From the NCBI GenBank assembly GCA_019671135.1, contig JAHRHY010000002.1:558001-622000 (forward strand): a stretch of 64,000 bases of DNA. Direction: 5' to 3'. The DNA is from Linnemannia hyalina. Its lineage: Eukaryota > Mortierellomycota > Mortierellomycetes > Mortierellales > Mortierellaceae. This document shows, piece after piece, positions 56,201 through 64,000 of this stretch; within the stretch, counting starts at the first letter, position 1; each line of letters opens with the position of its first letter. Below the pieces are notes generated by a model that saw only the letters and a program-made list of their open reading frames with translations, ran no database searches and was not told where the DNA came from. The position numbers were made by a program, and so were the translations under genes.

Positions 56201-58756
56201 GTCCTTCAGGCTGGGAATCCATTGCAGCATGTCGTTGTATTCCTGCGCCTTCCACTGTGGTCGGTTGAAATGTTCGATGAGAATGTACTGGTCGATATAG
56301 CCATTTATTTGGTCAGGTGTGAATGGCGCAATGACGGCTTCTTGAAAGAGGTCGGCCGTCTGGCCCCAATGTGTGTTGGATGGTAAGGGCATGAACTGAG
56401 TTTTGTACTGGTGGCCAAGCTTGGCGCTGCGACAACTGATAACCATTTTGGCCTGCCAGTGATCCCGTCCCGCGTTCAGCTGGTTCTTGAAGTACAGATT
56501 GGAGGTCAATTTTATCTCGTCGTAGCCATCACAGATCAGAATAAATCGGCGGGACTCCTTCAGCTCCTGGATTTTGGACTCTGAGAAGTTGTGAAATCTC
56601 AGCTGCTTGGCGATCAGGTCTCGTTCAGGGTCGTCGATGGTTGCCAAGTTGATGAAGAGCGGGATGGGCTCCTTCTCGTCAAGAGCATGGTGTTCCACGT
56701 AGCTGCTCCAAAGTTCACGCTCCAGATGCTTGTTGAACGTCGACTTGCCAGAACCAGAGTCTCCCAGAACCAGCATCACTTGGCGCTCACTGGCGAGGAA
56801 GTCCTTGACGCTGGCCATCAAAGAGAAGGTGTCGTTGTCGGAGGCCTTGAGGTTAGCCTTGGCCTGAGGAGGGATGTACACGGCTTGACCAGATCGTCCT
56901 AATACTTCGTCCTTGACATGGTCCAAATCGAATTTAACATCGAGAACGACCCGAGTCAAAAGCGTCGACGACTTAGGCATCGACAAGCGGGACCTCAAAG
57001 GGTACAGACTCCGGAAAACAGCATCGACAGCGACATCTTTGGAAAGAGACCTGAACAAGGTCAGAGCATGATCCTTGACTGCTTGATCTTGGGGGGCAGT
57101 GTGGGTAGAGGTCTTTCTGTCGATCGGCAGTTTGGAGAGACGCTCGAGGAGGGTCACTGTCCAGTTTCTCACGCTCTCATCCTTGCCCCATACATCGTCG
57201 TCCTTGTGTAGCACGAGAAGGAAATCGACAGCGTGCTTGCGTGTCTCGACATCCCAGTCAGAGTCGGCGGCGAGTTCCCCGAGTAACTGGCAGATTCCCC
57301 ACTGGAAGAAGGGGTCTCGTCGACAAGGCGCCTCACCGATGAGTCGGTTCAACTCAGCAACACGCCCTCCACGCATAAATTTGTCGGCTTGACGGATCGT
57401 CAAATACCACTGTCGCTTGTGTCCTGCGCCCAGCCCCTCCTTAAGGCTGTCAAACACGCCTTGGCCACTCTCAATCAAAGAGCATACAGCTTCATATCCA
57501 GACTTGGCACTTTCGTAGACGGTAACGGCAACATCGGTAAGACTCTTAAGTCCATTGAAGAACTCTCCGACATCCACCTTGAGCACGGTAGAGATCTTGA
57601 TGGCACTCTCTAGTACTTTACCCGTATGACGGAAAATGGCCTGTCGAGACGTCTCGTTGTGGGGGACGTATTGCAGGGCCTGATACGCGTACGACGCTTG
57701 GTACAGCAGAAAGGGGTCTGAGCTACCCTTCAGACCAGACAAAACGGCAGATAGGGACTCGTGCTCCGTTACGCGGTCAAGGCCATTGACTTTATTGTCG
57801 GCCATAACGTCGAGGATACGGGAGACGGCTAGCGTCAGGTGGTATACATAGTCGGTCGTCTGCCGCAAGGTACCAAGAAGGCGGGTTCGAACAAATCCGA
57901 GGATCCTTCTCAGATCGTCAGCCTCGAGAAAGCCAGGCGAGGCAGACTGGACCACTTGAACGAGGCCTTGGAGCGAAATGAGGTCCAAGAGGGGCGAGAT
58001 CTCGAACTTGCGAATGGTGTGGTCGAGCAGGATGCGATAGTATTCATAGTTCAGGACAGGTGCAAGAAAGACTGCCTCGGCAATGGTATCCGAATTCTTG
58101 GTGGCATCCTTGTTGTACTCATCGACTGTTCCGTTTGCGAGCTCTTGAATGAGATCCTGCTTCATCGGCTCTTCCATGGCCTTTACCCAGTCAGCTGGAA
58201 CACCGTCGGGTACTTTCTCATCGGAGTCACTCTCGAGTACATCATCATCCTCGCCGAATTCGGCCTCGACGGTCGACTCCTTGGGAAGCAAGGAGGCGCA
58301 CAGGGCAAGCTGAGGGGTCGTTCTGATTCGGTCTCCAACGTTTGGCCATGTAATATGCGGCTTGGGCTTGGGGAGGTTCCTGGTAAAGATATCCACATGA
58401 AACTGGTTGACCTTGGGAGTAGGGCTAGTGGTGACCTTGGGAGCAGGGGCGGCGACCTTGTCCTTGGAACTGGAGAGAGAAGATTCGGAAGCAATTCCAG
58501 ACGTAACCTTGGGACTGTCGGCAGCGCACTGGTTGTTTTGACTCTGTTGTGCATGATCGAGGGATCCCAGTGATCCCAGCGCGACTGGCAACACAAAGAC
58601 AGCCGCGAGGCCATCGCTCACAGACCGGCGTCCAGTAGATGGACCGGTCGCTCTCTTGGCTGCGGTGGCAATGCGAGAGAAGATCGAAGTTCTGGTCTTA
58701 TTGGCGGTCGCTTTTACGTTAGGCGCGGAGGAGGAATCGACATCGGGTTTAGCCAT
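53267..58756 (-). CDS. STAND NTPase: helical N-terminus, NACHT, pentapeptide repeats, 14 WD40 repeats (NLR-like)
   Basis: An intronless frame of 1829 codons. Residues 1-150 are Ser/Ala/Lys-rich. Residues about 190-620 are helical with ARM-like character (EISPLLDLISLQGLVQVVQS, YLTIRQADKFMRGGRVAELN). The NACHT/P-loop NTPase follows: VMLVLGDSGSGKSTFNKHL (Walker A near 665), RRFILICDGYDEI (Walker B near 740), then a winged-helix-like region with FQNSFIHLSVLEYFFAR. Residues about 1075-1137 are pentapeptide repeats (FNGANLRGIRIPGADLSGGQ, FQGADLRNVKLSKSWLRQAD). From about 1145 I count 14 WD40 repeats, fitting two seven-bladed propellers, with unit ends such as DKTVRLWGLHSGEQ, DGQIQLWNAETGEP, DNTARLWNTTTNK and DCTVRLWDVQSS. 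STAND proteins are nucleotide-driven switches that oligomerise on sensing a ligand; fungal members act in allorecognition and cell death. The effector domain at the N-terminus is not identified. Confidence 0.93.
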   Translation of the reverse strand: MAKPDVDSSSAPNVKATANKTRTSIFSRIATAAKRATGPSTGRRSVSDGLAAVFVLPVALGSLGSLDHAQQSQNNQCAADSPKVTSGIASESSLSSSKDKVAAPAPKVTTSPTPKVNQFHVDIFTRNLPKPKPHITWPNVGDRIRTTPQLALCASLLPKESTVEAEFGEDDDVLESDSDEKVPDGVPADWVKAMEEPMKQDLIQELANGTVDEYNKDATKNSDTIAEAVFLAPVLNYEYYRILLDHTIRKFEISPLLDLISLQGLVQVVQSASPGFLEADDLRRILGFVRTRLLGTLRQTTDYVYHLTLAVSRILDVMADNKVNGLDRVTEHESLSAVLSGLKGSSDPFLLYQASYAYQALQYVPHNETSRQAIFRHTGKVLESAIKISTVLKVDVGEFFNGLKSLTDVAVTVYESAKSGYEAVCSLIESGQGVFDSLKEGLGAGHKRQWYLTIRQADKFMRGGRVAELNRLIGEAPCRRDPFFQWGICQLLGELAADSDWDVETRKHAVDFLLVLHKDDDVWGKDESVRNWTVTLLERLSKLPIDRKTSTHTAPQDQAVKDHALTLFRSLSKDVAVDAVFRSLYPLRSRLSMPKSSTLLTRVVLDVKFDLDHVKDEVLGRSGQAVYIPPQAKANLKASDNDTFSLMASVKDFLASERQVMLVLGDSGSGKSTFNKHLERELWSSYVEHHALDEKEPIPLFINLATIDDPERDLIAKQLRFHNFSESKIQELKESRRFILICDGYDEIKLTSNLYFKNQLNAGRDHWQAKMVISCRSAKLGHQYKTQFMPLPSNTHWGQTADLFQEAVIAPFTPDQINGYIDQYILIEHFNRPQWKAQEYNDMLQWIPSLKDMVRNPFLLTLALEAMPRLVGAGHAKNDLLEIKVNRIVLYDAVVQQWISNAECRLEKSSLSKAEAEALNDLRQFDFKLKVIEYLKGLATDIFKEQDGSPQVHFSGEGDAQWKVKYFGRMPETTLLRQSSPLVRNGFQNSFIHLSVLEYFFARVIYDPEQSSNLSLASHPLAQRSILGDPSILQFLAERVQEESTIESPLKRELLAVIEKSKLDESRGQAAANAITILVKAGVRFNGANLRGIRIPGADLSGGQFDSAQFQGADLRNVKLSKSWLRQADFSDSNMIGVQFGELPHVDLNARVSSCAYSPDGEAFAVGLHDGSIEIYDTATWTRIRSFSDPVFASDADYRDRGDVVYLAFSPKGEFLVAGSERNVFGVWNYHTGELCRSLEGHPDGITSVAVSPDGRQIATAGQDKTVRLWGLHSGEQEVVLTGHTGPVMTVAYSPDGRQLVSGDHGGVIRLWIVQAREAGLVLTREPLGWVHSVAYSSDGRRIVSGHVDGQIQLWNAETGEPGLLLIGHAKSVREVVFSTNNQWIASAGWDSTVRLYDAETGTLCNTLTGHSLFVVCVRFSPISPQFASCGHDRTIRIWELQDLYASGPNQGVQNLTRPLPLVAYSPSGQHVVSANRGGVLRQWDAMSTDPHLLRRSEDQDVACMAYSPNGLQIATASNSPDDGSVQLWDLSTDKAGLVLPRDDSGVGALFYSPCSRWIAIAFEEGPVAIYDTQATDVRLVHTFNNHACGVAFSPDGSRIALGGFSKKLWVHDASTGKLVATLKGHSGPILDVVYSPDGSLIGSSSWDNTARLWNTTTNKLAVILQGHLHWVQCLSFSTCGRWIATGSKDCTVRLWDVQSSLLSASDQNVESSGVCVSVVQPFFAPVTHLAWNPNGAMEFVSASHDHSIRAWEVVVVVGEGKSKDNEEGQDAADVVSVQLQWVSECNSLVGIRTKTAEAKGLTAFDRALLKQHESAKVDRPVGLDELVL

Positions 58757-60222
58757 AGTAGATCAGCTATTATAGCGAAAGTACAATATGTCATGGTGAG
58801 TAAATGGCCCAAGTATGTCTGACCAACGGCAAAGTAAATAAAGGAGCTCAAGGTAATTAGTTACGTACCTTTGGTAGTTCAATTGCTTGTAGAGCCGTAG
58901 GTCAACTTGTGACAGTAAAGGACAAGAAAAGCTTTTGGGTAAGTCAAGACCCCCAGAAATTCACAGACAAATCAATCGTCACAGCAAAAGAGAACGATAG
59001 TTACCGAACGTGTGAGGATTGAGATATGGTTGGAAGTAGTCGAGTGTCTACTGGGAGGAGAAGGTGGGTTAGCCAGCGCTCCTTGCTCACACGTATGAAG
59101 CCTATTGTAGCATGAGGAACAGACGGCCTGGCTATGAAACTTACTCAGCACGAGGGCGACGCTGCGAGGGGTGTATGTATGTGTGTTGCTCCTTTGAAAA
59201 CTGTGAGTTTTGGCGACGGGTTCACACAGGAGAAGATAACTGTATTGTTGGCCATTCAGCGCTGCATTAATGTCGGCTCGTCAAGCTTTTGACTCCAACA
59301 GGCACGGAAACAGAGACTACACTTACAATGTTGGTAGCCTTTGTCAGCCAACGTCTTTGGCGAAAAAAAGGTTGCTTGAAGGTGGGAAAGGTGAACGAGG
59401 CGTATAAGTAAGTGTAGGTGTCTAAGGAATGAATGAGGAGAAAGAGGAGGAGAAGATGAATGAGTGAGGATGAGGAAGAAGATGAACAGCAAAGGGAAAG
59501 TTGTGTGAGGAATAAGTATGGGTGTTCCTTGTTGTCCGTTACACAAAAAGCATTTCTTAGACCAATTGCTTTTCACACAGAAAGGCACGAATGCATGAAT
59601 AATGGGCGCTATTTCAAGTTCTGTCCAATTCATCCTCCGAGGAGCAACTTCAGGCACGTTCTGCGTGGTAGGGATGAACCAGCACCAAAAAGAAGATAAC
59701 ACGGTAATAAGGAGTAATTGAATGACTTTCTATCCAAACCAACAGAGTTTGACATGTACATTCTTCTCTTCTTGCGTACGGACCGCTTATCGATCGGAAT
59801 GGGTGCCATAGCTGAAGGTTTGTGGTCATGGCGAGGCCCGTTGCAGGCAGCGATAGTGTTTTTCTATCTCATGTCCTATAGGCAGAAACCAGAGACTCCA
59901 TACCCTCCTATTTAGTTATGATGGATTTACCGCGTTCTCGTTAGCGAAAACGTACCACAACGTGCCTGTCTTCACGAAAAGCAACGTTTCGTTTATGAGC
60001 GCTTCTCTTCGTTCAGTCTAAAGACAACACAAACTGCTAGTCCACATAATGAAAACTGAAGAAAGCCATGACAGCTGGACGAGAGGAGTGCTTTGTTTGA
60101 CAATGTTATTATTGAGTGTTGCAATGGTAGCATCGGTATTGGTTGTGGTGTTTATCTTGTTTCAAGTCGAGACTAGCATACGAAAAAAAAGACGACAGTT
60201 TGGGAGGAGACAAGGACCGTCT
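58757..60222. other. STAND gene leader and intergenic region to cofilin
   Basis: No gene is supported here. On the minus strand, donors of consensus type (GTAAGT near 59145) and acceptor-like sites near 58770-59060 suggest that the STAND transcript has a spliced 5' leader of several hundred bases. The frame at 59256-59702 is a low-complexity Ser/Phe/Leu read-through of CT-rich leader DNA. The cofilin 3' flank occupies the right end. Confidence 0.45.
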
Positions 60223-61459
60223 TTAACGGCGAATCTTCTCAAGGACGGTCTCGTGGGCAACTTCGTCCAAGTCAGTTCCCTGGACCTCAACAGCGAGACC
60301 GTTCAAGACCTTGCGGAGACCCTCCTTGCTGGATGAGTACAACATCTTGGACTTGACCCTGGCGTTGTCGGGAGCCCTACAGTATACAGTGCAACGTAGA
60401 AAGGATTGATTAGTAACCGTCGATGTTTATAATCAATACTCTCCGCCACTAACATTTCCCATCGCCGTTTGACTCCTAGGATCAGCAGAAGATATGGAGA
60501 GATAGTTGATAATCCATCTGCAGCGCCAAAGAGACGTCTTATGTGCAACGCCCTATCCATTCCGAATCCTTAACTCTCAGTTTGCCTCATTTGCATCGCG
60601 TGCCGGTCATTCGAGATAAGGAGCTGAAGCTCTGAACCTACCAGGAGTAGAAGACAATCTTGTTGCGGTCGCCGCCATCAGCGGTCTTGTAGGCGAAGTC
60701 ATAGACGGCCCAACGGCAGTCGTCCTCGGGGAGCTCCTTCAAGAAGTTGTCGTAATCGGCATCCTCCGACTGCTTGACGACCTCAATGCTTTTGAGGTCA
60801 TCGGAAACCTTGTAGATAATGTACTTGAGGGCTTTTCCGAGCTTCAACTCCTGGAAAGTGTCAATGCAGTTCTGGTGGACTTTGACTCCGCTGCTGGCCT
60901 AGATCATATAAAACGCAATCATTGCACAGAACGTATTAGCATTGAGTTGAGTTGAGTTGAGTAGAGTCGAGTTGAGTTCGTGAAATCAGAACGAGCGGGG
61001 GAAGTCTATGAAGAGTATCATATACTGGTGCCATCACTGTCACTTTTGTAAGGTGCTGCAAGCGCCGATTGACATCGTAACCGGTGAGGCAAAGTGGGCC
61101 ACCCGTCGCGATATTCTCGCGCACTCCACAAGAAACAAGTCTGCTGTCGTATGGTTGAAAAGGTGAGTTTGGTCCTGAATCAGCATCAGGGCTCCGTCTT
61201 TCTCAAGATGAAAGCGCCAACTAGTCCGACAGAGATGAAGGGTGTACGCTGAGACGAGATGAAGGAGCATCGTGTTGAAAACAATTCTTGTGAACTGGCG
61301 GCGCCACTTTCTCAACGACGACGAGTACGGACTGACTGACTATCTACTCCTGAGAAAAATCCTGTTTTGCGGTCCAGTTCGTCAAGTGAGAATAAACTGA
61401 GAGATAGGAAGGGGTTTATCGCGGCGTGGAAAGTCAGAAGAAGTAGAGTACGTTACCAT
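60223..61459 (-). CDS. COF1: Cofilin (actin-depolymerising factor)
   Basis: Cofilin binds and severs ADP-actin filaments and recycles monomers in the cytoplasm. Three exons, 61459-61457, 60898-60642 and 60376-60223, give 137 codons; the family is normally 137-165. The first coding exon contains only the ATG. The second begins GCC, giving MASSGVKVHQNCIDTFQELK and then LGKALKYIIYKVSDDLKSI. Further signatures are DDCRWAVYDFAYKTADGGDR, NKIVFYSWAPDNARVKSKML and YSSSKEGLRKVLNGLAVEVQ, including the actin-binding long helix WAPDNARVKSKMLYSSSK. Ser3/Ser4 after the Met is the usual regulatory phosphosite region. The 558-base intron after the ATG holds no gene that I can see. Confidence 0.97.
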
Positions 61460-62672
61460 TTTGTAAGATGTGTGTGTGGTGGTGGAAAAGGGTAGAGGTT
61501 GTTGGAATGATGGAAAAAAAGAATGAAAAAGACACGATGGGCCAGCTATATTTATCAACATTTTGGCTCTCCTCCTTCCTTTCCCCTGCAAAGAAAAAAA
61601 TAATGGTCATTATTCATTCATGTTTCTCTTATTGAACGGACGTCACGTTTCATTCATAAGTGGGTGGGCCGACTGAACGGAGTAGTGACGTTTTGGGGGC
61701 CTACTTTTCCATTTTTGAGAGCGTTGTTTTGCTCTTTCCTTCACGCAAACTACTCCCTTCTACAACAACAATAACTACGCACACACACTTGGCAGCCCTT
61801 GTGTTATGATGGGATGGGTGAGATCGAAACATCTCAAATGAATTAGCCTCGATAAAAAAAAATAGTTGTGTCGCTTCAAGTGATCAAACAACGGGGTTTT
61901 TTCCCTCTTATCTCTTTCTTCCGGGATCCCAGGTTTTCTTTACCTTTTGGGTCTTGCAGGTTGGGTTTGCGAGGATCACAGGTTCTCCTTTCAGACTATT
62001 AGTCTATAACCATTGCAAATCAAGGAGGAAGGGGGAGGTTCAAGATAAAGGATAGCCTTGCAAAAACGGGTTCAATTTCCCTTTTGGCGGGATCCCAGGT
62101 TCTTCCTTTTGGACCTGTTGGTTTATTGCAACCATTGCGAAAAATTGCCAGGGGAAGGAGGAAGGAAGTAGGATGAAGAAGGAAGAACGACAACAGAGAG
62201 GAATATCTTTCAAAGATGGTAGATAGAGTGAATGAATGAGAGTGAGCCTAGGAACCAATTTATTGCGTTTTTGGTTTTTTAATAGACTGGTAGGAGAGAG
62301 CAATACAGAGAGAAAGTCAGAAAAAAACTATGTGAACTATTAGCAGCAAAGACAAAAGAGAGTATTAAGGAAGGATGGATGGAGGGTTGAAACGAAGGAG
62401 AATGTATGTATGTATGTACAATGTGGAAGGGAAAGGGGAAGCGAGGAAGGAGGAGGGGGTGTAGAGAATAGAGATACAGAAGAGAGTAGCAAATTCGAAA
62501 CAGAACGAAACAAAAAATGAAAGAGAAAACAAACGCGAGAAATAACATGCTTTTTTGATTGTGGCAACAGAGGTAAAAAGAACTGAACGCAAGGAAAAGA
62601 AAAGTCAAGAAGCAACCAATGAACAGAAGAAAGTCGTTGAGGGTTGGTGAACCCATTGATGTTTGTGATCAA
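61460..62672. other. Intergenic: cofilin promoter and C2H2 gene 3' flank
   Basis: About 1.2 kb without a gene. The right half is purine-rich on the plus strand (3' end of the zinc-finger gene, with GTAT repeats near 62403-62416). The left half holds the cofilin promoter and a set of direct repeats listed separately. Confidence 0.6.
61923..62160. repeat. Imperfect direct repeats upstream of cofilin
   Basis: The word GGATCCCAGGTT (or GGATCACAGGTT) occurs at 61924, 61973 and 62090. The last two copies extend to about 65-75 bases, both running on through TTCTCCTTT or TTCTTCCTTT, a TATAACCATTGC or TTGCAACCATTGC word and an AAGGAGGAAG end. The two long copies are spaced about 117 bases apart. They lie roughly 500-700 bases upstream of the cofilin start. 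Confidence 0.6.
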
Positions 62673-64000
62673 TCAGTCGAGATCCATGGCCGTTGAAAGA
62701 AGTGAAAAGCCCTTGTCGTCGGTAGCACGAGGTGATCGGCGACCATGGTCCAATCCAGGAGTAGGCTGCGAGAACTCGCTCTTGATCACTGCCCGCACTG
62801 ATGATGAAGAAGACGCAGTCGCCGACAACGATGGCGCCACCTCATCCATGCCCATATCACGACCCTGTGCCCACAGCTCACCAAATGCCTCCAGTGCGTG
62901 GATCTCGTCCTCAGAGACATCAACACCCTCATACTTGGCATGGTGGACCTGGATCGAATGGTCAACCACCTTCTTGGTCTTGTAGATCGGTGCCTCTAGA
63001 TCTGCCAGGGACAACCGGCGACTCTTGGGTGCGTAGGGCTCGCGGCTGTGACGATGACCAAAGCTGCCGCTGTGTGTTCTGTATCCCGAAGTAATCGATG
63101 GAAGGCGAGTCGAGTGGCTAAGGGGCCCCTCCGGTGTTCTCAGAGGTGGTAAAGTGATGTTGTCCATAGAATCGACCATGCCGCCCCATGATGGCTGGTG
63201 CCGTCTGGACCACTGTGACATAGAAGACCCCACGTCGTCCGAGTCCTCGTCGTCTTCAGAGTGAGACGAACGCTCAGGGGACAAGGGATGTCTAGGGCGA
63301 CGGTAATCCGAAGAGTCCATTGTGTAATCAAAGGGGTATCGGCTCAATGGCGGAAGGTTGGCATCGAGACTTCCACGGCGGCCAAAGTGACCCAGTCCAT
63401 GGTCCGCGCTTGACTTGTGATGGAGCTTGGACGCATACCACGACATCGAGGTGCTTGAGGAGGAAGAACCCACGGACCCTTTGCGCTGGGATACTGTGGC
63501 GACCTTGGCCTTCTTGCGGCCCTTGCCATTATCTTTGCTTTGGGTCTTGATCGAGCTAGAGGTGAAGGCGCCCGATAAGGGAGAGGAAGGCGTGGAAGAA
63601 ACATCCTCCTTAACAGCCGCAGTGATGTTATGGTCGTCATTCGATTCTGACAAATTGAGTTTGAGGAGAGGCATCGAGTGGATACGGTTCTTGCGGGCCG
63701 CAACTTGGGCCTCTGAGCCAGAGGCGGAAGAAATGGAGCTTCGCTTGGTCTTGGGCATCTTTGTGGCTGGTCGAGTGTCATTACAGCTTCCGCCACTGGC
63801 CGCTGCTGCTGCTATTGCGAGTGCTGGTTCCAACGGACCGGCATCACTCTTGCGGCGACCCTCGACGGCGATCTTGGAGGCGATTCCGGCGGAGGACTCA
63901 CGGCGAGCGCCCTTGGTGTGTGTTTGAGTATGCTGGACCATGTTGTCGAAACGACTGAACATTCTTTTGCAACCATCCACAACACATTGGAATGGTTTTT
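62673..64000 (-). CDS. C2H2 zinc-finger transcription factor (C-terminal part, cut by window end)
   Basis: The frame is open to the window edge and so lacks its start. The first visible residues form one C2H2 finger, FQCVVDGCKRMFSRFDNMVQ followed by HTQTH, with Cys-x4-Cys and His-x4-His spacing, preceded by KP of a linker. At least one more finger probably lies upstream, outside the window. The remaining 420 residues are mostly disordered: basic stretches (KMPKTKRSS, KGRKKAKV) that may be nuclear signals, Ser-rich runs, an acidic SEDDEDSDDVG patch, and a compact conserved-looking segment, YEGVDVSEDEIHALEAFGEL, near the end. The finger type SRFDNMVQHTQTH is common in fungal regulators of the Com2/Usv1/Mig class. 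The target genes are unknown. Confidence 0.85.
   Translation of the reverse strand, partial: KPFQCVVDGCKRMFSRFDNMVQHTQTHTKGARRESSAGIASKIAVEGRRKSDAGPLEPALAIAAAAASGGSCNDTRPATKMPKTKRSSISSASGSEAQVAARKNRIHSMPLLKLNLSESNDDHNITAAVKEDVSSTPSSPLSGAFTSSSIKTQSKDNGKGRKKAKVATVSQRKGSVGSSSSSTSMSWYASKLHHKSSADHGLGHFGRRGSLDANLPPLSRYPFDYTMDSSDYRRPRHPLSPERSSHSEDDEDSDDVGSSMSQWSRRHQPSWGGMVDSMDNITLPPLRTPEGPLSHSTRLPSITSGYRTHSGSFGHRHSREPYAPKSRRLSLADLEAPIYKTKKVVDHSIQVHHAKYEGVDVSEDEIHALEAFGELWAQGRDMGMDEVAPSLSATASSSSSVRAVIKSEFSQPTPGLDHGRRSPRATDDKGFSLLSTAMDLD

Noticed and set aside
59256..59702. 148-codon minus-strand frame upstream of the STAND gene
   Set aside because: Ser/Leu/Phe/His-rich translation of CT-rich DNA without family features; more likely leader or intergenic.
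62279..62672. Phe/Leu-rich minus-strand frames with membrane-like composition
   Set aside because: Direct result of GA-rich plus-strand DNA in the 3' flank of the zinc-finger gene; three overlapping frames look alike, as expected for simple composition.

Overview
The window looks like chromosomal DNA of a filamentous, early-diverging fungus. Genes are interrupted by many short GT..AG introns, leaders are rich in CT, and several core eukaryotic genes are present. A perilipin-type lipid-droplet protein plus a NACHT/pentapeptide/WD40 STAND protein suggest Mucoromycota, most likely a Mortierella-type (oleaginous) species. That placement is inference from gene content, not a database result. Exon structures were built by hand from splice-site phase and family similarity; each multi-exon model given as exact closes to an intact reading frame.

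Layout. 0-9 kb: Sec8 exocyst subunit (-, runs off the left edge), CNOT9/Rcd1/Caf40 with a long polyglutamine N-terminus (-), a RAD57/XRCC3 RecA-family recombinase paralogue (-), then divergently enolase-phosphatase E1 of methionine salvage (+) with a low-complexity N-terminal extension. 9-10.2 kb: a decayed ~245-bp repeat array and a tRNA-Thr(AGT). 10.3-24.5 kb: about 14 kb without any gene I can support, the largest anomaly of the window. 24.6-26.2 kb: single-exon perilipin with 11-residue repeats, probably with a long spliced leader. 27.9-31.6 kb: dynein light chain LC8 (+), mitochondrial ribosomal protein uL23m (-) and the rRNA-processing WD40 protein UTP15 (+). 32.9-38.2 kb: a nine-exon epoxide-hydrolase-like enzyme (+), convergent with a secreted protein (-) that carries a polysaccharide-deacetylase fold with its catalytic residues replaced. 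39.4-40.6 kb: a decayed gene. 40.8-48.4 kb: RPS8 (+), 5-hydroxyisourate hydrolase (+), ethanolamine kinase (-) and divergently the iron-sulfur co-chaperone HSCB/JAC1 (+). 48.6-58.8 kb: an AIG1-type GTPase (-) and a 1829-residue STAND NTPase (-). 60.2-64 kb: cofilin (-) and a C2H2 zinc-finger protein (-, cut by the right edge).

Most genes are unrelated housekeeping functions (mRNA decay, exocytosis, DNA repair, purine and methionine catabolism, phospholipid synthesis, actin turnover, ribosome assembly), so no operon-like pathway logic is expected. The accessory part with most potential novelty is (i) the AIG1 GTPase beside the NACHT-WD40 protein, both of classes linked to immunity in other kingdoms; (ii) the secreted pseudo-deacetylase with two copies of a FEPELWQL-xAHGH motif and a long charged repeat region; and (iii) the gene-free 14 kb.
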